This document shows positions 27,718 through 35,917 of a DNA stretch of 64,000 nucleotides, one piece after another. Location of the stretch: NCBI RefSeq assembly GCF_007829335.1, contig NZ_VIWO01000002.1, forward strand, positions 434,001 to 498,000, read 5' to 3'. Below the pieces are notes generated by a model. The model worked only from the letters and a program-made list of their open reading frames with translations. It made no database searches and was not told the origin of the DNA. The position numbers and the translations under genes were made by a program. Each line of letters starts with the position of its first letter. The first letter of the stretch is position 1. This stretch comes from Chitinophaga polysaccharea (lineage in GTDB: Bacteria; Bacteroidota; Bacteroidia; Chitinophagales; Chitinophagaceae).

Positions 27718-29361
27718 ATGAAAAGTTGTTATTGTCAGGCGGTTATAATTAAATGGGGGCTTGTCCTCCTCAGCGGCTTATGGTGGGTAGCCTGTAAGCC
27801 GTCGGAAAAACGGTCGTTGCCCGTATTCCGGTACAACAGTACCTATACGATTGCCAGCCTGGACCCTGCCTTTGCCAAAAGCCAGGAAGTAATATGGGCG
27901 GTAAAGCAGTTGTATAATACCCTGGTGGAACCCGACAGCAACCTGGAAATCCGTCCTTCACTGGCCAGGCAATGGCAGGTGTCGGCCGATCACCGCACCT
28001 ATACTTTCGATCTGCGTACCGATGTCTATTTCCACGACAGTGATATTTTCCCGGGAGGGAAAGGCCGCCGTATGACAGCCCACGATGTGGTATATAGCCT
28101 AAAGCGTATCATGGACCCGGCCACGGCATCCTCGGGCTCCTGGATATTCAACGGCAAACTCAGCGCCGACAGTGGATTCAGCGCCCTTAATGATTCTACG
28201 TTTTCCATTACCCTGTACCGGCCTTTCCATCCGATACTGGGTATTCTCAGCATGCAATACTGCTCCGTGATACCGCATGAGGCAGTGGAGAAATACGGGA
28301 AAGACTTTCGCAGCCACCCCTGTGGTACCGGTCCTTTCCGCTTTTTCTTCTGGGATGAAGGCCAGGCCCTGGTACTGCACCGTAATCCTGATTATTTTGA
28401 GAAAGACGAAAAGGGACAGCGTTTACCATACCTGGAGGCTGTACAGGTAAGCTTCCTGGAAAGCAAAGCATCGGAGTTCCTGCTCTTTCGCCAGGGCCAA
28501 CTGGATTTTATGAATGATATCGACGCTTCGTTTAAAGATGAGGTATTGACTAAACAAGGCCGCCTGCGAAAGGAATGGGAGGGGAAAATGGTACTCAGTA
28601 AACATCCCTACCTGAATACCGAATACCTGGGTATCCTGGCCGACAGCGCCAATCCCCTGGTAGGTAACTCGCCCCTGCGTTTCAGGAAAATAAGGCAAGC
28701 CATCAACTACAGTATAGACCGTATTAAAATGATGACCTATCTGCGCAACGGCATAGGCACCGCAGCCACCTCAGGATTTGTGCCGGCGGGTTTGCCCTCA
28801 TTCGATTCCAGCCAGGTAAAGGGATATCCCTACAACCCCGGGTTGGCCCGGCAGCTGCTAAGGGAAGCAGGTTATCCCGACGGGAAAGGATTGCCGGTAA
28901 TCAAGTTGCTGTCTATCCCCATTTACGCTGACCTGGCCAACTATGTAGCCAACCAGGTGCAGGAGATAGGAATCCGCGTGCAGGTAGAGGTAGTACAGAA
29001 AAGCCTGCTACTGGAGCAAACCGCCAAATCCCAGGCGCTCTTTTTCCGGGGTAGCTGGATTGCCGACTATCCCGATGCAGAAAGCTACCTGGCAATGTTC
29101 TACAGCAAGAACCCGGCGCCTCCCAATTATACGCGCTACAACAACCCGGCTTTCGACCGCCTGTATGAGCAGTCACTGGAGGAAAACAACGATAGTATTC
29201 GTTATAAGCAGTACCAGGCCATGGATAACATGATTACTTCAGATGCCGCCGTGGTACCCCTGTTTTACGATGAGGTGATCCGGCTGGTACAGCCGAATGT
29301 AACCGGGCTTATAGGTAACGGTATGAATATGTTGGAGTTACGAAGAGTAAGGAAATATTGA
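27718..29361 (+). CDS. Family 5 peptide-binding lipoprotein (DppA/OppA-like)
   Basis: Extracytoplasmic solute-binding protein of the oligopeptide type. The N-terminus has a lipoprotein signal with lipobox-like WWVAC (Cys about residue 26), so the mature protein is membrane-anchored by lipid. Family motifs: YNTLVEPDSNLEIRPSLARQW, FDLRTDVYFHD, MTAHDVVYSLKRI and the CGTGPFRF block. 547 residues. No permease or ATPase genes are adjacent, so it either works with an unlinked ABC transporter or has another role. It is divergent from the M1 peptidase gene. Confidence 0.9.
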   Translation: MKSCYCQAVIIKWGLVLLSGLWWVACKPSEKRSLPVFRYNSTYTIASLDPAFAKSQEVIWAVKQLYNTLVEPDSNLEIRPSLARQWQVSADHRTYTFDLRTDVYFHDSDIFPGGKGRRMTAHDVVYSLKRIMDPATASSGSWIFNGKLSADSGFSALNDSTFSITLYRPFHPILGILSMQYCSVIPHEAVEKYGKDFRSHPCGTGPFRFFFWDEGQALVLHRNPDYFEKDEKGQRLPYLEAVQVSFLESKASEFLLFRQGQLDFMNDIDASFKDEVLTKQGRLRKEWEGKMVLSKHPYLNTEYLGILADSANPLVGNSPLRFRKIRQAINYSIDRIKMMTYLRNGIGTAATSGFVPAGLPSFDSSQVKGYPYNPGLARQLLREAGYPDGKGLPVIKLLSIPIYADLANYVANQVQEIGIRVQVEVVQKSLLLEQTAKSQALFFRGSWIADYPDAESYLAMFYSKNPAPPNYTRYNNPAFDRLYEQSLEENNDSIRYKQYQAMDNMITSDAAVVPLFYDEVIRLVQPNVTGLIGNGMNMLELRRVRKY

Positions 29362-29378
29362 GATTAAAACTATTTTAA

Positions 29379-29406
29379 CGTTTCCTTCACCAACGGGAAC
29401 GCTTTT
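29379..29406 (+). terminator. Intrinsic terminator
   Basis: CGTTTCC (29379-29385) pairs with GGGAACG (29395-29401, one G-U), followed by C and six T. It ends the binding-protein gene. Confidence 0.75.
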
Positions 29407-29432
29407 TTATGGGTTTATCAGTCAAATTAGCG

Positions 29433-29440
29433 TACCTTTG
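29433..29440 (+). promoter_or_regulatory. -7 promoter element TACCTTTG for the desaturase gene
   Basis: Exact TAnnTTTG match, 31 bp before the ATG at 29472. It lies inside the longest open frame that begins at 29409, so that frame's start is too early. Confidence 0.6.
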
Positions 29441-29471
29441 GCGCTTATTTGTCACTTTACAAAGTATAGAA

Positions 29472-30251
29472 ATGACGGCGATCCTGATATTCTTTTGTGT
29501 GCACTGGTTCTTTTCCTTGTTTTTTCACACATTCTATTTACACAGGTATGCATCTCACCAGATGTATACTACCAGCAAGTTCTGGGAGCGTTTCTTTTAT
29601 TTCAGCACCTGGTTTTTCCAGGGATCTTCTTACCTGATACCAAGAGCTTATGGGGTAATGCACCGCATGCACCACGAGTTTAGCGATACCGAACATGACC
29701 CGCATTCTCCACACTTCTTTAAAGATGTTTGGGGTATGATGGTACAGACCCGCAAAATTTATAATGGTTTTGTAACCCGCACAAACGTAGTAGATCCTAA
29801 ATTCACTGCAGAACCATTACCAGAATGGGATGCTATGGATAAATTCGGCGACAGCAACATTACCCGCTTCACATGGATGGCTGCTTATGTAGCTTTTTAC
29901 GTGGTATTTGTACCTGCTGGTATGTGGTATCTTTATTTATTGCTGCCTATCCACTTCCTGATGGGACCTGTACAAGGAGCTATCGTTAACTGGTGCGGTC
30001 ACAAATATGGCTACCAGAATTTTGATAACAACGATCATTCCAGGAACACCTCTCCATGGGGGATAGTGTTACTCGGAGAACTGTTCCAGAATAACCACCA
30101 CAAATTTAAAGACAGTCCTAACTTTGCCAAGAAATGGTATGAGCTGGATCCCAGCTACCAGGTAATGAAGTTGCTGAACTTTGTGGGTATTATTAAGCTG
30201 AAACCTGCGCTGGTTACACCTGCACAGATGAAGCAGGCTAAGGCCGCCTGA
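29472..30251 (+). CDS. Membrane fatty acid (acyl-CoA) desaturase
   Basis: Integral-membrane di-iron desaturase that introduces double bonds into acyl chains. All three histidine clusters are present: HRYASH, HRMHHEFSDTEHDPH (HxxHH) and NNHHKF, together with the extra NDH site. About four membrane helices. The ATG at 29472 follows the -7 element by 31 bp and gives 259 residues; the frame is open back to 29409 but that part overlaps the promoter. Likely adjusts membrane fluidity, for example in the cold. Single gene ending at a terminator. Confidence 0.9.
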   Translation: MTAILIFFCVHWFFSLFFHTFYLHRYASHQMYTTSKFWERFFYFSTWFFQGSSYLIPRAYGVMHRMHHEFSDTEHDPHSPHFFKDVWGMMVQTRKIYNGFVTRTNVVDPKFTAEPLPEWDAMDKFGDSNITRFTWMAAYVAFYVVFVPAGMWYLYLLLPIHFLMGPVQGAIVNWCGHKYGYQNFDNNDHSRNTSPWGIVLLGELFQNNHHKFKDSPNFAKKWYELDPSYQVMKLLNFVGIIKLKPALVTPAQMKQAKAA

Positions 30252-30282
30252 TGAAAGTGTACAATCAATCTGTTACAATAAT

Positions 30283-30316
30283 AAAAATGCCCTGCCGTAA
30301 TGGTAGGGCATTTTTT
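30283..30316. terminator. Bidirectional intrinsic terminator
   Basis: AAAAATGCCCTGCC (30283-30296) pairs with GGTAGGGCATTTTT (30302-30315, one G-U) around a 5-base loop. It separates the desaturase gene from the convergent HAD phosphatase gene. Confidence 0.88.
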
Positions 30317-30334
30317 ATGTCGTGAAGTACTGAT

Positions 30335-30928
30335 TTACATACGCCGGAAAGGCTTATACTCGGTATGTTGTGCCAGTGCCAGCATGGGCCTGTCGCCTTT
30401 GGTATCGCCATAGGCATATATTTCCTGGAAATGCTCCAGGTGATATGCCTGGCGGATACGGTTTACCTTTTCTTCTCCATTACAGTTGAGTCCCTGTATC
30501 TTCCCGGTAATTACTTTATTTTTTACTTCCAGCCGGGTACCCAGGCAAACAATGTTTTCCCGCCTGCACCAGGAAGCTACCCAGTCCTGCGCCGAAGCGG
30601 TTACCACTACCACATGATGTCCCTGTTGCTGATGCTTTCGTATAGCCGTCAACGCCAGGGGACGGATCAGTGCGGGTAATCGTTCCCGGGAAAATTTTTC
30701 ACAGCCTGCCGTGAATTCAGCGATTGGCATATCTCCAAAAAAATAACCCAATACCTGTTCCTTTAATTCCTGGGCCGGCATCGTTTTCAAAAAGTACCGG
30801 ATAAACGCCGGCGCCAGTTGTACTACACCAGCATACATAGCTGCCCGGCCCCTGTGGAACTTAATAATTTCCCAAAGGGTATCTTTATGGGTGATGGTAC
30901 CGTCGAAATCAAAAAAGGCGATGGTCAC
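30335..30928 (-). CDS. HAD-IB family phosphatase, last gene of the DPA-type operon
   Basis: Haloacid dehalogenase superfamily phosphatase of the SerB-like HAD-IB type. Starting at GTG 30928 gives 198 residues with nucleophile motif FFDFDGT (Asp7 and Asp9), motif II VVVTAS, and motif IV GDTKGDRPML. The start overlaps the stop of the upstream reductase gene as GTGA, showing translational coupling. A frame open to 30997 would run into that gene. Given the operon, I infer that it removes the 5-phosphate from polyprenyl-phosphoryl-5-phosphoribose, a step done by a PAP2-type enzyme in mycobacteria. A general HAD phosphatase role is the alternative. Confidence 0.85.
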   Translation of the reverse strand: MTIAFFDFDGTITHKDTLWEIIKFHRGRAAMYAGVVQLAPAFIRYFLKTMPAQELKEQVLGYFFGDMPIAEFTAGCEKFSRERLPALIRPLALTAIRKHQQQGHHVVVVTASAQDWVASWCRRENIVCLGTRLEVKNKVITGKIQGLNCNGEEKVNRIRQAYHLEHFQEIYAYGDTKGDRPMLALAQHTEYKPFRRM

Positions 30929-31656
30929 AAGGATAGTTTTTTGAAAATGCTTTCGGGAATAAGTTTGATAATGAGCATTATATATCTCCAGTGCCACTTA
31001 ATATACAGCACATTTTTCTTTTTCTCTATTCCTTTAAAGATTGCGAGGGCCACCGTTTCCGGCTGGGCAGTCAGTAATGGGGGCAAGGTAAGGTGCTGCG
31101 TCATCCGGGTATTTACAAACCCCGGTTGCACACTCATTACGTGCACGCCACTACGAAAAAGACGGTTCCTCAGTCCACTCAGGTAAGCGGTAAAACCAGC
31201 CTTGGCACTGCCATATATATAGTTGCTTTGTCTTCCTCTTTCACCGGCAACAGAGCTGATCCCCACAATAATGCCCTGTTTCCTATCGGCGTAACTGTTG
31301 GCTACCACGTTGAGAATGGATACAGCCCCTGTATAGTTGGTGTTGATAATGTTGACTGTTTCGTCCCATTGTTGCTGCGCTTTTTCCTGGTCGCCGAGGT
31401 AGCCAAACACACAAATGGTAATATCTGGCGTTGCAGGCAGCCCTGAATAAAACGCGGCATGCGAGGTAAAGTTGGTGGCATCAAAGGCATGAGTGGTAAC
31501 GGTAACGCCATAACGTACCTGCAAATCCTGCTGTTGTGGGATAAGAGTGTCGGCAGCCCGTGCTGCTAACTGTATATTATATTTTTCGGCAGCAAACTTC
31601 CGCGCAATGGCGATGGCCATATCGGAACCCGCGCCTAAAAGTAAAATGGTCGGCAT
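30925..31656 (-). CDS. SDR oxidoreductase, DprE2-like
   Basis: Short-chain dehydrogenase/reductase with N-terminal dinucleotide motif LLGAGSDMAIAIARKFA and catalytic YIYGSAK (Tyr-x3-Lys) preceded by ISSVAGERGRQ. 243 residues. In mycobacteria DprE2 reduces the 2-keto intermediate made by DprE1 to give decaprenyl-phosphoryl-arabinose. The location directly after a DprE1-like gene (24-bp gap) makes the same partnership likely here. Its C-terminus (IKWHWRYIMLIIKLIPESIFKKLSL) resembles the membrane-proximal tail of DprE2 proteins. Confidence 0.9.
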   Translation of the reverse strand: MPTILLLGAGSDMAIAIARKFAAEKYNIQLAARAADTLIPQQQDLQVRYGVTVTTHAFDATNFTSHAAFYSGLPATPDITICVFGYLGDQEKAQQQWDETVNIINTNYTGAVSILNVVANSYADRKQGIIVGISSVAGERGRQSNYIYGSAKAGFTAYLSGLRNRLFRSGVHVMSVQPGFVNTRMTQHLTLPPLLTAQPETVALAIFKGIEKKKNVLYIKWHWRYIMLIIKLIPESIFKKLSL

Positions 31657-31680
31657 GTGGTGTTTCGTTAATAGGGTATA

Positions 31681-33012
31681 CTATTTAGTCAATGACAAAC
31701 GCTCCGATTGGAGGGATTCAAACCGGGCGTTGGTATTATATTGCTTCACAATGTCAGCAAACCTGCCGGCATTGGGATAACTGTTCCAGAATATCTCCCG
31801 CTTCATCCGGGCATCTTTAGACAGGTATAGTCTGCCTCCATATTGTAATACAATTTCATCCAGCTCATCCAGGAATTCAAACAGCCCTTTTCGTATAGGA
31901 AAATCCAGGGCCAGTGTATAACCCTCCATCGGAAAGGAGATAAGGCTTTCCTGTTTACCAAATACTTTTAATACCGCCAGGAAGGAACCCCAGCCTTTGT
32001 CGCTGATGCGTTTGAGAATGGCAATCAGTCCATCTTTCTGTTCCAGGGAAACGACAAACTGGTACTGTACAAACCCGGCTTTACCATATCCCCGGTTCCA
32101 GTGAAGGATGGCGTCGAGGGGGTAAAAGAACGGTTCGTATGGAATGACCTTATGCATTTCCCTTTTATAGTTCTTCCCGTAATACAACCAATTAAACGCC
32201 TTTACCGTAAAAGTGTTCAATACAAAAGAGGGAAGGTTAAAGGGCAGGGTCAGCTTTCGTTTAGCCGGGAGCGTAAGGGGCGCCTTCTGTTGCGCTGCGC
32301 TGAGCTCTTCCGGAGTGGCATGTTCGCCTACGATGAGAATACTGCGCCCAAAGCTATCGCCCTTTTGCAGGCAATCGATCCAGGCCATGGAGTAGGTATA
32401 GTGCTTATATTCTTCAAAAAGCCGGATCACTTCCTCCAGGTTTTTTGCTTTCAGCTGAGTTTGACGGATATAGGCGGTAGAGATTTGCTTTAAACCGAAT
32501 TTCACCCGGGTAATAACGCCGGTGAGCCCCATGCCGCCACAGGTGGCCCAGAATAGGTCGGGGTGTTGACTGGCAGAGCAACAAATGGTTTCGCCGGAGC
32601 CGGTGAGTATATCCATATCGATAATGTGGCCGGAGAAAGCACCATCCACGTGATGGTTCTTTCCATGTACATCTGAGGCAACAGCGCCGCCTACAGTAAT
32701 ATATTTAGTGCCAGGCGTCACAGGTAAAAACCAGCCTTTAGGAACGATGATATCAAGGATTTGATCCAGGGTTACGCCTGCCTGTACATCCATAATGCCC
32801 TTTTCAACGTCGAAGGCCAGCATTTTATCGTATTTCAGCATAGAAATGCTGTGCTCCCCGAGGGAGGCATCTCCGTAACAACGTCCATTACCACGCGCTA
32901 TCATATGGGTATTGGCTACCACATACTCCCGGAGTTGTTCTTCCTGGGTAAAGGCATTTTCGTCGCTGGTAATAGCCGGGTAGTTACCCCAATTCGCTAA
33001 CCGTTTTTGCAT
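31681..33012 (-). CDS. FAD-dependent oxidoreductase, DprE1-like
   Basis: VAO-type flavoprotein closely resembling decaprenyl-phosphoryl-ribose 2'-oxidase DprE1. Motifs: RGNGRCYGDAS (40-50), VTPGTKYITVGGAVASDVHGKNHH (98-121), FWATCGGMGLTG (154-165), and the substrate-site lysine Lys399 in LSKDAR. The position equivalent to Mycobacterium tuberculosis Cys387, the covalent target of benzothiazinones, is Ala368 in YTLALDF; the 31-residue spacing to the catalytic Lys is conserved. The start ATG overlaps the stop of the UbiA gene by one base (TAATG). Assignment to the pathway is strong; the polyprenyl length is unknown. Confidence 0.92.
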   Translation of the reverse strand: MQKRLANWGNYPAITSDENAFTQEEQLREYVVANTHMIARGNGRCYGDASLGEHSISMLKYDKMLAFDVEKGIMDVQAGVTLDQILDIIVPKGWFLPVTPGTKYITVGGAVASDVHGKNHHVDGAFSGHIIDMDILTGSGETICCSASQHPDLFWATCGGMGLTGVITRVKFGLKQISTAYIRQTQLKAKNLEEVIRLFEEYKHYTYSMAWIDCLQKGDSFGRSILIVGEHATPEELSAAQQKAPLTLPAKRKLTLPFNLPSFVLNTFTVKAFNWLYYGKNYKREMHKVIPYEPFFYPLDAILHWNRGYGKAGFVQYQFVVSLEQKDGLIAILKRISDKGWGSFLAVLKVFGKQESLISFPMEGYTLALDFPIRKGLFEFLDELDEIVLQYGGRLYLSKDARMKREIFWNSYPNAGRFADIVKQYNTNARFESLQSERLSLTK

Positions 33013-33899
33013 TATTCAAAAAATGTTTTGTCTGTCGGTAAATAAATTAAAATATAAAAATTAAGCACCCACAGGAATATGGTTAATTGAATAAAACGGT
33101 CTTTATATAGGATTTTAGTGGGAGAGCCAGTATTGTTCTCCACGTAGGTTATTTGCAAATATCGTAATAATCCGCCAATTACAAAGAGTGTGGTGTAATA
33201 TAGGCGATAGGTCTTAAACCGGAGCTGGGTTTCGGGCGAAATGGTATACATTAAATAACATACAATGATAACCGCTGATACCAGCGCTAACATCACATTG
33301 AGAAAGTCCATATTATACCCGGAGGCCGCTTTCCGCATCTCTTTGCCGGAATCCATTTTTATCAGGATATCGTCCCTGCGCTTGGCGATCGCCATAAACA
33401 GGGCCAGCAGGAAGATCATGATCATCAGCCACTCTGATATCGCTACCTCGGCAGCTACACCGCCCGCCTTCACCCGCAGTACAAATCCTACGGATAGGAT
33501 CATGATGTCGAGGATAGAGATGTTCTTCAGCCCGAAGCAGTAAGCCAGGTTCATGATAAAATAAAGACCCAACACAAACGCGAATTTCTCTCTCACCAGG
33601 CAGGCAATGGCAAATCCTCCCGCCACACACCATACAAAGAGCCATAATGCTGCCGTAGTAGAAATAGCCCCAGAGGCCAGCGGTCGTTTACATTTCACAG
33701 GATGCAGCCGGTCGGCGGCCACATCGCGGTAGTCATTTAAAATATAGATACTGCTGGCTACTAAACTGAACGCAACAAAAGAGATCAGCAGCTGTACGAG
33801 TTTGGCGGTATTGAAGATTTCCCCTGCAAAAAAAAGCGGAATAAAAAGGAATGCATTTTTTATCCAGTGTTTTGGCCTGAGTAATTGAATGTATTTCAT
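33012..33899 (-). CDS. UbiA-family polyprenyl-phosphate phosphoribosyltransferase
   Basis: Membrane prenyltransferase of the UbiA superfamily, most like the decaprenyl-phosphate phosphoribosyltransferase branch (Rv3806c type) that transfers phosphoribose from PRPP to polyprenyl phosphate. About nine helices. The first Asp-rich motif is NDYRDVAADRLHPVKCKRP (55-73), characteristic of this branch. The second is in the KRRDDI region. 295 residues. It is the first gene of the minus-strand operon (UbiA, DprE1, DprE2, HAD), with 1-bp, 24-bp and 4-bp junctions. It starts the arabinosyl-donor pathway. Confidence 0.92.
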   Translation of the reverse strand: MKYIQLLRPKHWIKNAFLFIPLFFAGEIFNTAKLVQLLISFVAFSLVASSIYILNDYRDVAADRLHPVKCKRPLASGAISTTAALWLFVWCVAGGFAIACLVREKFAFVLGLYFIMNLAYCFGLKNISILDIMILSVGFVLRVKAGGVAAEVAISEWLMIMIFLLALFMAIAKRRDDILIKMDSGKEMRKAASGYNMDFLNVMLALVSAVIIVCYLMYTISPETQLRFKTYRLYYTTLFVIGGLLRYLQITYVENNTGSPTKILYKDRFIQLTIFLWVLNFYILIYLPTDKTFFE

Positions 33900-33948
33900 G
33901 GGGAACTAAAAAGTTGATTCTGACAGGCCAAGATACAATTTATTCAAT

Positions 33949-33956
33949 TACTTTTG
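33949..33956 (+). promoter_or_regulatory. -7 promoter element TACTTTTG
   Basis: Exact TAnnTTTG match 52 bp before the ATG of the membrane glycosyltransferase gene at 34009. It shows that this gene is expressed divergently from the UbiA operon. Confidence 0.5.
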
Positions 33957-34008
33957 CCACCATTCACATTACCGGATTATTACAAATAACCGCTAATCCC
34001 AATTTTCT

Positions 34009-35640
34009 ATGTCGCTTATTTCCCTAAAGGACCGCAAGTGGTCCATTACCGAAAGCATTATTATTATCTTACTGGCATTAGTCCCCCTTTTTGTTACTTT
34101 CCCTTACCGGGTAAATATATTCCTCTCATGGGAAGGTGCCTATCGGCTGTCGTCCGGGCAAATCCCCTATAAGGATTTTGGTACGCCACTGGGGTACGGT
34201 TACTGGATTATTCCCGCTATCTTCTTCAAAATCTTTGGACCTGAGCTGATTACGCTGGTAAAAGCCCAGGTGTTTATTAATATTATTGCTGGTTTTGCTT
34301 TCCGGTCCATTCTCAAAAGCCTGGATCTGCCCAAAGGGGCACGGCTGCTGTCGGTGCTGGTTTTTGTATTGTCTTATTCATTCTTCAACTTCTGGCCCTG
34401 GTACAACCACACAGTGATTGTATATGAACTGGTAGGTATCAGTTTTCTCCTGAAAGCCTTCTTTTCGAATAGCCGTCAACGTAGTTATGCCTGGATGGCG
34501 GGTGCCGCATTTTTCGTCTTCTTGTCTATCTTCACCAAGCAAGACGGCGGTGGTATGGCCTTCATGCTATGCCTGGTACTACTGGCGTATAACTGCTTCC
34601 AGACAAAGCGCTGGATCGACTTCCCCGTGTTCATTGGGGCATTTATCCTGATAGCGGTGTTTATGATTAAACCGTTGATGCCGGGTTTTGCTTATTGGTT
34701 TAATCATGGGCAGCCACCTCACAGCTCACGGTTAGCCATGAACGATTTTACCGATGAAATTATGGGCGGTTCCGACTGGATCAAGGGCTACCTGGTACTG
34801 GTGGTGCTATGCCTCGTGGCCAAAGTTAGACAATGGAATACCTGGCTGCTGCAACGCAGGCAGGTGTTGTTTGCGTTGTTGACCCTGGGTATTTTAGGCG
34901 AAGCGGCTATTTTCCAGGTGACCAGCTATACGCCGCCCGACAACAATATTTTCTTCCATAGTTTTGCTTTTGCCTTCATAGCTACTTACTTATGCGAGCT
35001 GTTGAAAGTAGATATCAGCCGCCCGAAGGCGATGCTGGGGGCTACGTTGCTGGTGCTTTTCTGGTGGTCGGGTACCTGGTGGAAGTATGTAGGCCGGTTT
35101 GCCGATCGCCTGTTCCCTACACATGAAGTCGCTGATGCCCATAATCCTAACCATGAGAACGTGGTAAACCGGCGCAATTTTATGTTGAATACCGACACCA
35201 TCGACATCCCGGTGTCTTCCTGGGTGTTTTCCAGCCTGAAGCCATTCCGTAAGGTATATATGCCCGAATCGACCGTAAAAGGTATGGACCGGGTATTGGC
35301 GCTGCCAATAGTAAAAGAGAAGAGGGAAAACATCAAAGTGCTGAATATGACGGAGCTGACGCCATTAGCCGCAGCGATGCCCTATAAACTGGAAACCGGT
35401 CCGGATTATCCCTTATGGTATCACCTGGGAGTAGGAATGTTTAACCGACAGTTAGCCACCTTTAAACAGAAGGTACAGGAAGGTCACTACGACCTCGTGT
35501 TGTTTGAATATGCTCCCAACCTGAACAACTTTTTCCCCTTCGCCCTGAGGGAGGAGCTAAAGAAAGACTACCACCAGGTAGATACATTTTATGCTCCCCG
35601 GAGACCAGTAAATGCAATTATTGAAGTATATGTTAAATAA
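34009..35640 (+). CDS. GT-C-like polytopic membrane glycosyltransferase
   Basis: 543-residue membrane protein with about eleven helices in residues 14-350 and a soluble C-terminal part. After the first helix comes a periplasmic loop with WEGAYRLSSGQIPYKDFGTPLGY (41-63). An acidic residue at this loop (Glu42) and the YKDF pattern are typical of GT-C enzymes (PMT/ArnT-like) that use polyprenyl-linked sugars. The C-terminal domain is soluble and has LVLFEYAPN. It is divergent from the DPA-type operon, so transfer of arabinose or ribose from the lipid donor is a reasonable hypothesis. Direct family naming is not possible by eye. Confidence 0.7.
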   Translation: MSLISLKDRKWSITESIIIILLALVPLFVTFPYRVNIFLSWEGAYRLSSGQIPYKDFGTPLGYGYWIIPAIFFKIFGPELITLVKAQVFINIIAGFAFRSILKSLDLPKGARLLSVLVFVLSYSFFNFWPWYNHTVIVYELVGISFLLKAFFSNSRQRSYAWMAGAAFFVFLSIFTKQDGGGMAFMLCLVLLAYNCFQTKRWIDFPVFIGAFILIAVFMIKPLMPGFAYWFNHGQPPHSSRLAMNDFTDEIMGGSDWIKGYLVLVVLCLVAKVRQWNTWLLQRRQVLFALLTLGILGEAAIFQVTSYTPPDNNIFFHSFAFAFIATYLCELLKVDISRPKAMLGATLLVLFWWSGTWWKYVGRFADRLFPTHEVADAHNPNHENVVNRRNFMLNTDTIDIPVSSWVFSSLKPFRKVYMPESTVKGMDRVLALPIVKEKRENIKVLNMTELTPLAAAMPYKLETGPDYPLWYHLGVGMFNRQLATFKQKVQEGHYDLVLFEYAPNLNNFFPFALREELKKDYHQVDTFYAPRRPVNAIIEVYVK

Positions 35641-35722
35641 ATAATGTATCTTTAAAGTGCTCCCGAAAGAATCGGCGGGAATTTGAAGTTCCGGCAGATT
35701 AAAATACTATCATCAACATAGG

Positions 35723-35752
35723 AAAAGCAGCTCTTTAAGAGTTGCTTTTTTG
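35723..35752 (+). terminator. Intrinsic terminator
   Basis: AAAAGCAGCTCTT (35723-35735) pairs with AAGAGTTGCTTTT (35737-35749, one G-U), followed by T. It ends the membrane glycosyltransferase gene. Confidence 0.8.
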
Positions 35753-35842
35753 TTTTAAAATGAAATGATTTTCAGCTATTTATATGTATTTTGTTTAAGT
35801 AGGGTTTTAAATAACAAAATTCACCATTTTATCCCCATTTTT

Positions 35843-35876
35843 TATTAACCAGTAAAATAAGTTTTACCGGTTAATA
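35843..35876. promoter_or_regulatory. Large palindromic operator before the CGNR gene
   Basis: Fifteen-bp arms (35843-35857 and 35862-35876) match with one mismatch; the core is TTAACCAGTAAAA and TTTTACCGGTTAA around a 4-bp spacer. It covers the -33 region of the promoter whose -7 element is TATCTTTG at 35885-35892. Autoregulation by the CGNR protein is a natural guess. Confidence 0.7.
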
Positions 35877-35884
35877 TTTAAATT

Positions 35885-35892
35885 TATCTTTG
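35885..35892 (+). promoter_or_regulatory. -7 promoter element TATCTTTG
   Basis: Exact TAnnTTTG match, 25 bp before the CGNR start at 35918 and 9 bp after the palindrome. Confidence 0.6.
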
Positions 35893-35917
35893 ATGTACCA
35901 GGTCAAATTATAGGAAT

